A DNA stretch of 64,000 nt from Mesostigma viride (Eukaryota; Streptophyta; Mesostigmatophyceae; Mesostigmatales; Mesostigmataceae), in the NCBI GenBank assembly GCA_009746045.1, contig RPFO01000156.1:6286947-6350946 (forward strand). Direction: 5' to 3'. The position numbers and the translations under genes were made by a program. The notes beneath the pieces are model-generated. The model was not told the DNA's origin. It saw only the letters and a program-made list of their open reading frames with translations, and made no database searches. Below are positions 1 through 11,800 of the stretch, in pieces (positions within the stretch are counted from its first letter, which is position 1; each line of letters opens with the position of its first letter).

Positions 1-832
1 TCTGGCCTGTGCGCTGGTTGTCTTCTTGACAGGTTCTGTAAGGCGTGGACCCTGGACCAGGCGCTGAGCAAGCAGCTGAACGGCACAGTCACTCAAATCA
101 GCTCCGTCACATCCTCGGCGTCCGCTACCAAGACCGCCGCACCTGGGGCGAGCTCTACTGCGAGCTCCCTCTTGTCACCCATACCATCCGACACCGCCAT
201 CTCCGCTTTGCCGGGCCACACCCACACTGGCATCTAGGCTAGACGGCACAGTTTACAGGATGCTCCGACAGGTCCTCAACGTAGGGTTTTCCAAGCGCCC
301 GTCATCAGAGTCTTTGTATCAGGGCATGCCCCGTGTTTCGGACGAGATTAGACAGCGTAGGATAGCATTTGTAGGACACCTTGCTCGCACCAGCCAGGTC
401 GACACCGCCCTTGGTCTGGCCGGCCCCCAGCGGCTTGGGCAGCCAGGACGGCACATTCTGACCTGGCCTGGCCCCAAGGACATTCCCAAAAAGGTAGGGA
501 AACGTGTCACGAACTACGTACAGATGTTGCTGGAGGACCTACTGGTCCCAGCCCAGTTTGAATACCGCATCCACTCTCTCTCCCTTCTTTGGACTGCCAT
601 GCAGAACAAGACGCGGTGGAAGCCGATTGTCAAGGCTCACACGCCCGACCCTGTGGGCAAACCACCTCCCCCCAAGCGGAGGAGGCGTTTTGATGAGTCT
701 AGGGTAGTTAGGATTTTTTTTCTAGACAGTTCGATTACGCGGCTCCTTCCATCCCACCCCACCATCAAGGAATATGTGCTACATGATCTCCCAACGGAGG
801 CATGTTATAATTTAATTTAATTTAATTTAATT
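1..832 (+). pseudogene. LINE ORF2 C-terminal fragment with 3' end
   Basis: 5'-truncated copy of a non-LTR retrotransposon. The frame at 260-820 reads through a region typical of the end of LINE ORF2 proteins: a 'MLRQVLNV' segment, then 'IRQRRIAFVGHLART' and 'HILTWPGPKD', which the minus-strand copy at 3746-5115 shares in diverged form. A second piece of coding sequence lies at 45-242 in another frame, so the copy is frameshifted. The 3' end carries the motif CTCCCAACGGAG (788-799) followed by a pentanucleotide tail of AATTT units (809-832). The same 3' motif ends the ORF1 copies in this window, which ties ORF1 and ORF2 to one family. Clade (RTE-, Jockey- or L1-like) cannot be fixed from this fragment. 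Confidence 0.75.
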
Positions 833-841
833 TACTCTCTG

Positions 842-1141
842 CTGAGATGCCATGTGTACACCAGCTATAGCCTAGCCACATACCTTCTACCCCATATGTC
901 ATGCAGGCCTTCTAGGCCCTCTCCTCAAGCCGCCCCCCTGGGTGCCTGTGCTTGCATGTTAAGGAGGCATGAACCATCATGGCGGTGCAGGTGCACCTTG
1001 TGCACCCAGAGCAGGTGATAGTTGTACATCCTCCACCTGCGCATGCAGGTTGTCGCCCTGATTGTATTACAAACCCATAGATGCCCCTTTCTCAGCTAGG
1101 GCTATGCACATGTTACATATGCTCCCAACGGAGCTATGATT
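842..1141 (+). repeat. LINE 3'-end fragment
   Basis: Non-coding copy of a LINE 3' region. From about 975 it matches the fragment at 3577-3745 (shared stretch starting ATGGCGGTGCAGGTGCACC) and ends in CTCCCAACGGAG (1122-1133) followed by a TTAA-type tail. The tail runs directly into the tail of the SINE that follows on the other strand. Confidence 0.6.
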
Positions 1142-1311
1142 TTAATTAATTAATTAATTAATTAATTAATTAAACTCGTGCTCCCGTTGGGGAGTCACGG
1201 AGCACCGAAGTGCTTTTAATCCCTGTGTGTGCACTACAGGAGAAAGGGCAGAGACCCCCAGTCTCCTTCATGCCAAAGGCATGCCACAGCTGCAATCGGG
1301 CGCGGCTAGCT
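1142..1311 (-). mobile_element. SINE-like element, copy 1
   Basis: About 155 bp plus a tail. On the minus strand it starts AGCTAGCCGCGCCC and ends with a hairpin-forming CTCCCCAACGGGAG (complement at 1181-1194) followed by TTAA repeats. Near-identical copies lie at 53511-53680 and 53752-53908. No convincing tRNA A and B boxes are visible, so the promoter type is unknown. The 3' hairpin resembles the LINE 3' end, which suggests that the LINE machinery moves it (inference). Confidence 0.7.
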
Positions 1312-1676
1312 AAAAGGACAGGCTAACGATCCGGCAAACTGTGGGTGCAATAAGACCCATGTGAGCATATCATAGCAAGGAGCGTGGGCAGGTAATCAAT
1401 TAATTAATTAATGGATGGGTGCAAACAGTCCTACCGGTCTATAATCTATCTACAACAGCTATCTACATCTATTCTATATCTATCAACTCAAGCCACAAAG
1501 ATCAGCCCAACCCCGCTAGGGGACCTGTCTGGCGTGCTTCCCGTATGTTTGCACACGCGGGCGCTTCCCCACGGGGGGTAGGCTCGTTGTCCTCTATGAC
1601 CTGGGCCCACTTGGCCTTGTCCATCATCTTTTTAGCTTGTGCTTGTTTACGGAGGCATGAACCATCATGGCGGTGC
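1312..1676. other. no gene recognised
   Basis: Repeat-derived spacer between a SINE and the LINE ORF1 copy. It contains a short AATTA-rich tail (about 1396-1411). The 3' part (1650-1676) repeats a stretch seen at 960-985. Nothing coding is supported. Confidence 0.4.
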
Positions 1677-3577
1677 ACGTTTGAGCCCCAAATTCAGCTG
1701 TGAATATCACTATCGCTTCGTCTTTCTAAGACGCACATGCTGATATAATTTTCCGAATCTAACACGCAATATATGACGAGCAAACGTCCTTTGACGCAAC
1801 GCAGTTTGGCGGATGCGCTCGCCCATGAAAATGCGGCAGCTGCGGCTGCAGCTTCGCCATCAGGTCCGGCAGGCAGCGGTGACACTAGTCGTGCACTGGT
1901 AGCCACCCAGCAACCTCCCGGGCTTAAAGCCTCGCCATCGGCATCGCCTGACCCGAAACGCACCCGCCCAGCCGACAAAACAGGATGGTCCCGCCCCTCG
2001 GAACCGCGCTTTCGGTTCCACCCTTTCAAGGTCGATGATCACGACTGGAACAACATGTCTCCTGAGGATGCTATGGACTGCATCTTCTTCGGGGACTACG
2101 CCTCGCTTTACGACCTGTGCCTCCATCTCTCCGACCAAGGTCGCCTTCTCCTCTGCAGCAACGGCAGCCCCTGGCTAGCCTCCGGCGCCATGCTTGGCTG
2201 CACCCGCCCCGAACTCCAGCACACCGTCCTCAACTCCCTTCTCCAGCGCTCTGACGGCGAGATCTGGGCTCCATCCATCTGCGCCTCCACCCTCCGTTCC
2301 ATCCTCACGGAAGCCTTTCAGCAGCACGTGACCCCCCTTGCTGCCGACATTTCAGCAATCGGCGGCACGCTGACTGCTGAACTTCCTCACATTTCCACCG
2401 CCGCCGCCTCCACCTCCACCGCCGTTTCCGCCTTCACTGCCGACATCAAAGCCCAGCTCCTCGACCTCGACCAACGCCTTCAAGCCCGGCACCGCCACCG
2501 CCCTTGAGAGCTTGCATGACACCGCCGGCCTCACCGCCCAAGCGGTGCAGGAAATCGCTGCCCAGCCGGCACCTGCTGGCCCGGCCAGTGATGTTCCCTC
2601 CACCTGGGCGGACTTGCTTAAGCAGCACACCACCTCCACCACCTCCACCATCTCGGCACAACTCAAGCAACAAGCCCTCGACCTTCGCGAGGAAACCGAC
2701 ATCGCCCGGCGCAGCCACAATGTCATCGTCAAGCACTTCGACCAGCCGGCAGGTGAGACCTCCACGAGCCTTCTTGAGGCATTTAAGCGCGACATTCTTG
2801 CCCCCATGCTACTTACTGGTGAGCTGGACATGTCGGCTGTCCGCCTCCCCCGCGCGCGGGGGAAGGCTGGCCCGGCACCCGTGCTCCTCACCTTTAAGTA
2901 CATGACGGACAAGCTGTCGTTCCTTAAATGCCGCAAGAAGCTCTCGAGGACTCGCTTCACGCTGGACGACGACTTGACCCTGGCCCAGCAACAGCGGCGA
3001 CGCGAGCTATGGCCGACCTACCTTCAGCTCCGGCACAGCGCAGGGGGGAAGCCGGTATACTGGAGCCCTGGGGGCGGTCATCCACGTTGACCACAAGCCC
3101 TGGCAGCCCCCTCCTGCCACCCCAGACTATGGAATTCATACCAGTAGTGTAGATTAGTCAGGCTTAGCCTAGCATGTGGCCCACGCGCATGTGCGCCCAT
3201 AATGGCCCCCATGGATGTTGTCTACAGAATTTAGCCAAGCCCTGCCTATAACGGGACCCCCATGGATGCTGCATTAAGAATTGAGCCATGCTATGCCATG
3301 CAGAGAGATGCTCTCTGTCGAGAAGCCATGTCCTAGCTCTTGTATAGCCATGATGATCTTCCTCCCTCACAGGCATGCTCCCCCCTTACCCGGGCATAGC
3401 GTGATAGACCATGAGGGTGCAGGTGCCCTGGTGCACCTAGAGCAGGGGTAGCTTACATTCCCACCCTTGCATGAAGTAGCCTAGAATGTATGATAGGCCA
3501 TATGCCCCTTCTCTGGGCTATGTGCTACATATACTCCCAACGGAGTTATGTTACAATTCAATTCAATTCAATTCAAT
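1677..3577 (+). pseudogene. LINE ORF1 copy 1 with 5' leader and 3' end
   Basis: Copy of the LINE ORF1 joined directly to a 3' UTR, with no ORF2. The leader (1677-1772) and start codon (1773) are conserved with copy 2 at 19168. ORF1 runs 1773-2507 and continues in another frame from about 2480 to 3090, so one frameshift breaks it; a second one near 3068 cuts off the last residues. The protein has an Ala/Ser/Pro-rich N-terminus, a middle part rich in Ser/Thr/Ala with a predicted helix, then 'LTFKYMTDKLSFLKCRKKL' and 'DDDLTLAQQQRRRELWPTY', which resembles the RRM and C-terminal region of L1 ORF1-like nucleic-acid-binding proteins. The 3' end has CTCCCAACGGAG (3534-3545) and an ATTCA-repeat tail (3554-3577). 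It is a deletion or non-autonomous derivative. Confidence 0.7.
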
Positions 3578-3745
3578 GGCGGTGCAGGTGCACCTTGTGC
3601 ACCCAGTGCAGCTTGATAGTTGTACATCCTACACCTGCAGGTTGTCGCCCTGAATTGTATTACAAACCAATAGATGCCCCTTTCTCAGGGCTATGTGTTA
3701 CATATGCTCCCCACGGAGCTATGATTTTATTTAATTAATTAATCA
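3578..3745 (+). repeat. LINE 3'-end fragment
   Basis: Second copy of the 3' region seen at about 975-1141, with the end motif in the form CTCCCCACGGAG (3707-3718) and a TTAA-type tail (3728-3745). Confidence 0.6.
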
Positions 3746-5115
3746 TCTTTTCTCAAATTGCACAGAGAGGCCTAGGCCCCCCATGTCCTCTACTAGAGCT
3801 CTGCTCTTTGAAGGTGCGGGCCTTGCGGCGTCTAGACTCTAGCGTCACGGGGCCCGGCCCATGTCAGGAGGTGCCAGCCAGGCTGAGCTGGGCGCAGTCC
3901 CGCATGGGGGCCACGTGAGGGGTCTACCTGGTTGGTGCGAGCTAGGTGCCCTACTAGCTGCAGGCGCCGCTGCTTAATGGTGCTGGAGATATATGGCATG
4001 CCAAGGTACAGATCCTCATTGCGGACATGAGCAGCATATCCTATACTCTGAAAATGGAACGCAGCATGTTGGTGACCGCGCCGTCTAGCTTGCGGGCCAG
4101 GTCGGCGGTGAGGGTCCACGTCTCGGCCCCGTACGTAAGAAAAGGAAGGACGAGGACCTTGAACAGGTCCTGTTTCTCGATCTTGCCCCTGGAGGGGCTT
4201 TCGCCACAGGGCCCGGTATTGGCGTAACGCGTGCCGGGCAAGGGAGATGCGGTGGTCCACATCAGCCTCGCAGCTGGGAAGCAGGCTGCCCAGCAGCTTG
4301 ACACGGCCGGTCCCGGTACTACAGGACCCGAGAGCCGTCAAGGAGATAGAGGGGTGGCGGTGGTTGGGTGAGCCCAGTTGCCAGAGCCTCTGTCTTCTTG
4401 CTGACCTCAAGCCCCACTGCACGGGCCTCGATAGCCAGACAGTCAAGCCACGTCTGCACGTGCCCGGTGTCGTCGAAAGGGACCGTGGTGTCGTCTGCAT
4501 GCATAGATGATGTCCTCCAGCCGAATCTCCGTGTCCGCCCCACCATGCCAGAAATGGTTGGCAACCTGCACCCCTGGTTCCCTACCCACGATGCGGGCAA
4601 ATCGCTTGCGCGCCTGAATCAAATGTTACGTATTCAACCACAATAATGAACAGGTAAGGCGATAGCACGCTGCCCTGCCACACACCGTTCTGTAATTAAA
4701 GGGCATGGTGGCGTGGTCCCGTAGGAAGTGCGCACCGAAGTGGTGGACCCTTCATACAGGTTGCGGATGACAGCAATAAGGGGGCGGGGGATCCGGAACA
4801 GCTCGAGGATGTCCCATAGCGCAGGCCAGAAAACCGAATCGAAGGCTTTGATGAAGTCCACCAGCACAAGGTGCAAAGGGGACTCACCAGGCTGAAGGCG
4901 TTGCAGTTCCTCCACACTAGTCGACGAGTAGCGAAGAGCGTCTGTACTGTGTTGCGACCTGAACGGAAGCCGTGCTGAGTCTCGCTGAGGTGACCGTCCA
5001 GGGCCGTGCGCAGGCGGTTCAGGATGAGCCGCATGAGAAGCTTGAGGGGGGCACTTTGGATGCACACCCCTCTGTAGTTGCCGGGGTCGGCTGGCGACCC
5101 CTTGTTGGGGCTTTT
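3746..5115 (-). pseudogene. LINE ORF2 reverse transcriptase fragment
   Basis: Minus-strand, frameshifted piece of a LINE ORF2. Reading from 5065 downward there is 'TQHGFRSGRNTVQTLFATRR', then 'LVDFIKAFDSVFWPALWDIL' (reverse transcriptase motif A region with the first catalytic Asp), then, near 4304-4041, 'FLTYGAETWTLTADLARKLD' and finally 'STIKQRRLQLVGHLARTNQ' (about 3960). These come from at least three frames, so it is dead. The YxDD region falls in a broken or deleted stretch. The 3' tail and hairpin are missing; the copy ends against the fragment at 3578-3745. It belongs to the same family as the fragment at 1-832. Confidence 0.75.
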
Positions 5116-5925
5116 ACTAAGGCATGCACTACGTGATGTAACGGATCAATAGTTGAAACGACCATGTGCCCAGCCATATTAAGTGAGACAACAATATATG
5201 GGCTGGTTGTCTCCTTGTTATAACCACGCCTGCGATAAAATAAATGTAGGCAGAAGATTCACTCTAATGAGTGAATCGATACTCTTGGCACATGCAGCCA
5301 TTTATCGGCACTGAATTCTGTGCAGAGACAAAAGAAAGCGGCAAAGGATCCAGTGGCTTGATCAGGGTCAAGCTCTCCCTGCATGCAACTGACATCCAAC
5401 TGTGAGGGCCTCGGCCCTACAAAACAAAAAATTGCCTCCCATGCTCTTGGAGCTAGCCAGGCCATAAACTAAGCGAGCATGCAGTATATACAAAAGAAAT
5501 GGACGCTACTAGCTGGGGCCGGCCAGCACTTGCGTTGTCAGCGACACCTGCAGCACATGCATGGTAAAGATAGTCCAACCAGTGTCCATATGCCACTTGT
5601 GGCCGCACCCACTATGCCATGCTTGGCACTTATGGCCATGGCGCGCCAGGTCTGTGCTCATCATCGTATATAGGATAACACGCAGCTAAGCCTCTAGACA
5701 ATTGCGTCGTTGCCTCACGACTCTGTTACACAGAAGCCCAAAGTGCTTTCCAATAAACCTTGCTGAAAATGCACATCAACTGCAGCAGTTGGAAGTTGGA
5801 CAGCAAACTCTTGCGCCCGAGGACGCAGCAAGATATCGTGCAACCGTCAGCTCCCAACAGCCTAACAGCCACTGGCTCCACGCACCGACCGATGTCTCGC
5901 CTCAACCACTCAAATGCACCTCCCC
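5116..5925. other. no gene recognised
   Basis: Spacer downstream of the GT29 gene. I see no coding exon, RNA gene or clear repeat. It must hold the 3' UTR of the GT29 transcript, but no polyadenylation signal is clear. Confidence 0.4.
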
Positions 5926-6142
5926 CTACCCCTGCTCTAGTGTGGCCCAATAATTCGCGGCAGGCCGCCTCATGGGCGCCATGACCGGCGATGACGGTTG
6001 CGACGCCCCCGGCAATGTCCCGGTCCGCGACGATGCATGCCGGCCCGACAGCGGCGAGGCGCGAGGGAACCTGGGCACAGTGGTGGCCTTGTTTCTAATG
6101 CTACTGCTACGGCTGCTACTGCTGCTACGGCTGCTGCTCTTT

Positions 6143-6173
<31 letters not shown>

Positions 6174-7377
6174 TACCACTGCTACTGCCAGCGTCCGCAG
6201 CCCACTCTTCAACAATCTCTCGTGTGACCAGCTGTACGAGCCCTGCGGCCGCGAGCTCGCCCAGTATGCGCGCCTCGTGCGCGTATTGTGCCAGCGGGTG
6301 CCCCACGTCCCGCCCTAGCGCCCGGCTCTCCACCACCTCAAAGAAATCCACGTGGAGGTCCTCGCCCGTGTCAAACCCGATCACCCGGGGGATGATCCCG
6401 TGACATAAATAGCCCATGAGGCCTTTGAGGCCCGAGCGCACGCCCATGTTGGCACGCTCGGGGAACAAGGTGGATAGCTCCGGGTGTACGAATCCCTGGA
6501 GCCACAGCCAGTAGTTCGCCAGGGACGGCCCGAAGCGCAGCGTGCGGACAAAGGTGATGTGGTTGCGGGACGGGTCGTCCCACCCAGGGGGGGGTAGATT
6601 TGCGAAGAACAGCTTGCAGAGGGGCCCGACACGGTGCCATAGCGACGCAGCTTGCTCGGGGTCGCAGCAGGGGCCGCCGCAGCCACACGCCGAGCGGTAG
6701 TCGCCCACGACCCAGACGTCGCGCTTGCGGCCGAGCAGGGGCCCTCTCCCAGGGTCCCAGTTGGTGTTGAACCGCATCACAACGCCGTGGCTGTCGATGA
6801 ACCGTCCGACATCGCCCACCGACGTCAGCTCCTCGAGCCCGGCCGAGTGTCCAACTAAGATAGACGAGCGGGCGGCGGTGAGCTGTGCAAGGGGGTAGGA
6901 TGCCTTAGCGACGAGCGCCATGCCATCTTCACCCTGGAGGAATTCATGGAGCATGAGGATTAAGGTTGGCTTGGAGAGTTGGGAGAGGGACGTGAGTGGT
7001 TTCTGGCAACGGCACTGGAGACCAGTCGCGCGGTAGCGGCCAGCTCGCTTCCGCAACTGGAGCAGGCGGGGGTAGAACTGTTGGTACTCCTTGGGCACCC
7101 AGGCGTTGGATGTGGCGTCCAGCCATTCCAGAGTGTTCCAGAGCATGTACGACGTGCAACCCATGACCTGGAATATGCGGGAATGCTCCTCTCGCTCGGC
7201 TTTGGAGGTTCGCAGGAAGCCGGTTTCAATCTTGGTGGCGTAGTCGCGCCAGGCGGCCTCGATGTCGGAGCAGGTGTATTTCGACGCCTTGTCTTGAACG
7301 CCGAATCCACGTGAACTCGGCAGGAAAATTAGGAAGAGAAATACTGGCAACAGCAACCCTGTCAATGCAAGCGCCAT
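5926..7377 (-). CDS. sialyltransferase-like glycosyltransferase (GT29)
   Basis: Intronless 483-residue frame. Residues about 1-24 form a hydrophobic N-terminal segment (signal anchor), as in type II Golgi glycosyltransferases. The luminal part carries the GT29 sialylmotifs: an L-type motif at about 172-222 (ILVGHSAGL, then IDSHGVVMRFN and a Gly/Arg-rich end before DVWVVGD), an S-type motif at about 309-336 (ANMGVRSGLKGLMGYLCHG, then RVIGF), and a VS-type H-x4-E (HVDFFE, His342 and Glu347). GT29 enzymes transfer sialic acid or, in plants, related ulosonic acids such as Kdo; the acceptor here is unknown. Cys-rich stretches (CGCGGPCC, about 231-238) may form disulphides. After the catalytic part comes a Ser-rich tail coded by a CTG/AGC microsatellite. 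The gene is divergent from the membrane-protein gene at 8834. Family assignment is firm; sugar specificity is not. Confidence 0.85.
6099..6190. repeat. CTG trinucleotide repeat coding poly-Ser
   Basis: Interrupted CTG/CTA array on the plus strand, read as AGC/AGT on the GT29 coding strand. It makes a Ser-rich run broken by Arg, Lys, Gly and Asn near the C-terminus. It is expected to vary in length between alleles. Confidence 0.85.
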
Positions 7378-8833
7378 CCGCGCAATTACTCATTTATGTG
7401 GTTCACATGCGTAATTCACGAGTGACTTTGATAGATAGTTGATGTCTCCTACCGCAACCGGAAAACATACAACGCTGTAGCATTCGATTGGAGAGGATTG
7501 CGCGCAAACCCCGTCGTGGGTGTCTGCCTCTGCCTCTCCTCGACGTTGCGGCCCCGTCAGGGGTTTCCTCGCCATGCCCAGACATGGTCAATGTGCCTCA
7601 CGGTATCCCCACCCTTTGTCCATACCAGAACAGCCCACGTACGGTAAGACCTGAAGGAAAATGTCTTCTTGGTCAGGGCTGGAGCTTATCGGTGATAAAA
7701 GGCAAGGTGCCGACATGCAATGACAAAATGCAGTTTCCTCAAAGAACTTCATGACTATCAAATGAAGCCAGCTAAGGCATACATATTGAATTTGATTGCA
7801 GCCATGCATGGGGCCCCGTTCTCCCCATCTTCGCGCCATTTACAGTACGACGATACAGATGTATCGATACGGGTCAGGGTGCACAAAGTTGTTGTTGTTG
7901 TTGTTGTTGTGTCCCACACCGCAGTCATCAGGGTGCACAAAGTACAAACTCGTTTGCCTTTCGTTTGCCGTTGTTGTTGACAACGAGGAGACTGGAGAGT
8001 CTCGACTCTCGCGTCTCGACTCTCCAACTTCCAAACTACAGTGTATCCATTGCCTACAGTACTGTATTACCGTCCATGTCCCAGTGCCCCGATAGTACCA
8101 CCGCTACTAAATATATCCGGCCCTCGGCCACTATAGATTCTCTGCTGCCCTTGGGGGGCGTGGGACACAACAACAACAACAACAACTGTACTACCGTACC
8201 AAAGGCTGAGGCAGGTTCCGTCTCGTTACCTCCTCCCTGGCTCAGTTCTCTATGCCAGGGAGCGGCTCAGTTCTCTTTGCCGCACTGTCCGAGTTGACGC
8301 TCAGAGAATCAGAACCGCAGAATGAGAAACGACTACGGATAGTTACTGGCCGACCACGACACGCCCCTGACAGTTGAGCGAGTAGAATGAGCTTGCTTGC
8401 AACTTCCAACAAGGCCTCCACTCTCCAGCGATGCCGAGCTCGGGGGAGCTGGTGCTTGAGCTAGTGAGCCCGTGCACCGTGGCAATGGTGGCCAACGTGA
8501 CTTTCGAGTTACGACGGAAAACGTGGGACGTACTATACTGTCAGAAGAAATAGTGGCTTGCGAGGAATATTGTATACCATGCATCTTCTGGACATCATTG
8601 GATTTTCCAGCAGAATGTTATGACAGGAGAAGCGTGCGTGATGGCGCTTGAGGTTTGGCCTGAGATCCCCTTGAAGTCCTAATTCGACTTTTCCATGACG
8701 CAAAACGGAGTTTTGTGTATGATTTCCCAGTCTCCATTGTGACAGCTGGGCAAAAAATCATTTCCATCGAAGTCTAAAAGTAATTCCATAAATGCTGGCC
8801 CCGATAGCATGCTGTTGAGCGCCTAGTGTTTCA
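7378..8833. promoter_or_regulatory. divergent intergenic region
   Basis: 1.46 kb between the divergent starts of the GT29 gene (minus) and the membrane-protein gene (plus); both promoters should lie here. No TATA box is convincing. The region holds an inverted pair of GTT/AAC repeats (7889-7919 and 8158-8186) and a GA/TC-rich near-palindrome near 7990-8025 (GAGAGTCTCGACTCTCGCG). No coding exon was seen. Confidence 0.5.
7889..8186. repeat. inverted repeat with GTT/AAC arms
   Basis: The left arm is a GTT array followed by GTGTCCCACACC. The right arm is its complement, GCGTGGGACAC followed by an AAC array. The arms are separated by about 240 bp. This may be a short TIR element or a snap-back structure; no target duplication was identified. 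Confidence 0.6.
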
Positions 8834-11800
8834 ATGGCTGATAGCGAGATACGTTTGCGCACCCTATCTGTCGAGAACTTCCAGGCGGGGAGAGAGGACG
8901 CAGGTTTCTCACAGGAAAATGCCATGAGCCGCGAGGCGGAACTAGCGTCTACACCGCTTGCATATTTACCGAAGTCGAAAAACGTACCAAACATATTTTG
9001 GTCTGTCGTAGTGGCGGCATTGGCCATCACCGGCTTACTCTGGTACTACGTAAGTTCTTTTGTTGATTAGACCCTAGCACTGTCAATTTCCCGAATCTGC
9101 TGTTTCAGCATGGTCTCATCTTTCCTAGCCTGCTCTGCATACTACGTATACGTCATATTTTCTGTCCTGCTTTCATAGCAGCTCTCTAGGCATTATGCAG
9201 GGCGTGAACATTCTACGCTGCTCCGTCTTGACAACGCAGAAAATTCTACTTACATGAACTGGGCCGCTCATATGCTTCAATCGCTGTGTTCCTATCAAAA
9301 AGGGTCACCCCTGTTTTTTTAGCTAAGCTTCGCATTGATGGCGTTCCATGTTTTCTCTGCCATGTTGACTCATTCATGTCTGTGCTGTTACGCGATGTTG
9401 AACCTTCTCGCGCTGTCCCTTGACAGGCATCCAACGCCAGGTTCGTTGCTCCTACAGATGTTCATGGTCGAGTATGGCTGGTTTGCCGCTATGAGTGGCA
9501 GGGATACCTGGATGTGAGGGAAGATAGTTTGGGAGGAGGGCGAAGGGGAGTAAGGCTTCAGCAAATGAAAGCGCCTTTATGGACACGTGTCTTGCCATTC
9601 TTAGAAAAAGCCACGAACAAATTAGAAAAGTTGCGGGTTCAATTTTTATATGTTTGGGTGCACTTGACAATTATTTGGCCATTGGTGAGCAGCATAATGT
9701 TCATTTATGTCGAAGGGTTTTATGAGTGCATCATGTATGTCGGGATTGTTTTGGTCATAGATGTGGCAATTCCAGCCACCCATTCTGCCGCCACTGGTTC
9801 TGCAGCGTTCCTGTGCACAGAGATGTACAGAGATGACTACTGTAATAAACCACAACTACACAATCTGTGCACTTACACTCATATGACATGGCCCTTCACG
9901 CACCGTTTATGTCGATGTCATGCCAGCTGTACGGATCTATCTGTAGTTAAAATCTTCCTCTGGTATTTAAGGCAGATGTACATGCGCACTCACACCTGCA
10001 TACTTGCCCAGATACGAAGGTGCACGCACGAAAATCGGTTGATACAGTTCAAGGTGAAAGACTGCGGTGATCAGGTGGGGCAAGCTGGATGGCTTTAGGT
10101 GTTACTTTAAATGGGCAGGGGGCTATCCGTTTGGAAGTAGGCTGGGATCCATCAATATTGGTCTGGTCGAGGCCTTCTTTTTCGCCTCGACAGTATTGAA
10201 CGGCTCCAGTGTTAGCTCCTGCACTGCATTGTGCCTTCTCTTCGCTGTGCATGTGGCAAGCTGCATACGTCATAGCGTTGATGTCATGTTGACTTGGCAT
10301 ACTACCTCTGACATACACATTCACATACACGTACACATCCCTTGCCGTGGCCTCGGCCCCTGCGTTTTCGCTGCCGTCTCCTATCTCGGGTGTCTATTTT
10401 CGTAATCTCTTTCCGCTTGGCTGTTGCCAGGGGTCCAAGTTCACACCAGGTGAGTAGACGTGCCCGCAACTCTTTAGAATGGAACCCAACCCCTTGCAAG
10501 TTGTTGCCTTGAGAAGCTACGGACACAATGCAATGCATTCCAGGATGGGTCCACTCCCTACAGCCTTTGTGTGTGGGCATGAATTTCAACAAGGTCCCCA
10601 TCAGGCCAGAGCATAGACCAAGTCCCTGGCATTCCTTTACTGTGCAGGAGATAGAGAACTGAATAGAATTGTCAAGGGTAGGTATTTTATGATTAAAAGA
10701 AGCTATGTTTAGCTCTAGCCAGTATGATGTAGCCAGTATGATACAAATATGATGTAACTCTAGCCAGTATGATATGATAAGAAGCTATGTTTAACTCTAG
10801 CCAGTATTAGGAAAACAAAGGTTTTGGGCATTGGTGTAGTTGGGCACGGTAGGTACGCAAAAACTAAATTCATAATACTAATAATAGTAATAATTAATGA
10901 ACAATTTATCGCGGGAAATGTCCCTTCCTTTTGTTGTGAACTTTATGGAAACCTTGGCATTCTTGACTCATGGCCAGCATGTGCGTGTGCAGAGTTGCCA
11001 ATGTTGCTCGTGGGAGCTATGTGTCGTAGGGGCACCCACCACGGTTCGTATGCCACCTCGAACACAGGGCCTTTCACACCCGTGAAAAGGCCCTGTGTTT
11101 TTGTCACCTGTGCCTCTCGTCACAAATTAGCTGGATCCTGCACCGTTCTCAAAGCCCATCATCTCTCACCATCTGCCAGCTCGTGTCAGACGCTTTTAAA
11201 TCATTCCTTTTTTTCCATGCCGGGTTCTAATGCTGGTGGAGACAAGGGGGAGAATTGGGTGGGGGGTATGTGCTTGTTACGTACCATAGTGTGGCCTATG
11301 CCTTGTACCCCTTCCCTCTAAGGCCTTACCATCTGCTCATGGATTTGTGTTGTGCCGCACTGTCCTCCACGGTCCCCTCGCGGTTGCTGCCCCATTGGGA
11401 TGGCGTCTCCTGCTTCCCCTTGCCTTCCCTCGCCTTCCCCCCTACCCTTGCCTCCCCCCCCCTTCCCTGGCATCCCCCCCCCCCCCTCACCTTCCGCCCC
11501 CCCTCCCTTTCCCTCCCCCCTCCTCCCCTCGCCTTGTTCCATCACCTTCCGCTCGTGGCGGGGGCGAGCAGCAACAGCTACAGCACCTGCTGGCGCGCCT
11601 CACGGCGGCGGAGCGGCAGTGCCTGCGCAGCGTGGCCGTGCCGCCGGCCGACTTTGTTATGTTGCCGCAGCAGCCAGGTATAGCCCGTGTAGATTTAGAG
11701 ATGCTTTACAGGCGAGAGCAATATATGGAGGGAGACGCATGTACTTGGTGGGGGGTTGGGGATGGGGAGTGGGTTAAGTATAGTAATTACAAAGGCGGTC

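Noticed and set aside
1142-1311. tRNA gene or tRNA-derived head in the SINE
   Set aside because: No cloverleaf and no convincing A and B boxes on either strand.
10646-10677. Possible exon reading GDRELNRIVK with good splice sites
   Set aside because: Its phase does not fit the flanking exons of the membrane-protein gene, and the model is complete without it.
11058-11100. Bacterial-type terminator (hairpin followed by T run)
   Set aside because: The T run is short and the context is a spliced nuclear intron.
11318-11545. Gly/Glu-rich minus frame and Pro-rich plus frames
   Set aside because: Low-complexity C-rich tract that serves as the polypyrimidine region before exon 4 of the membrane-protein gene.
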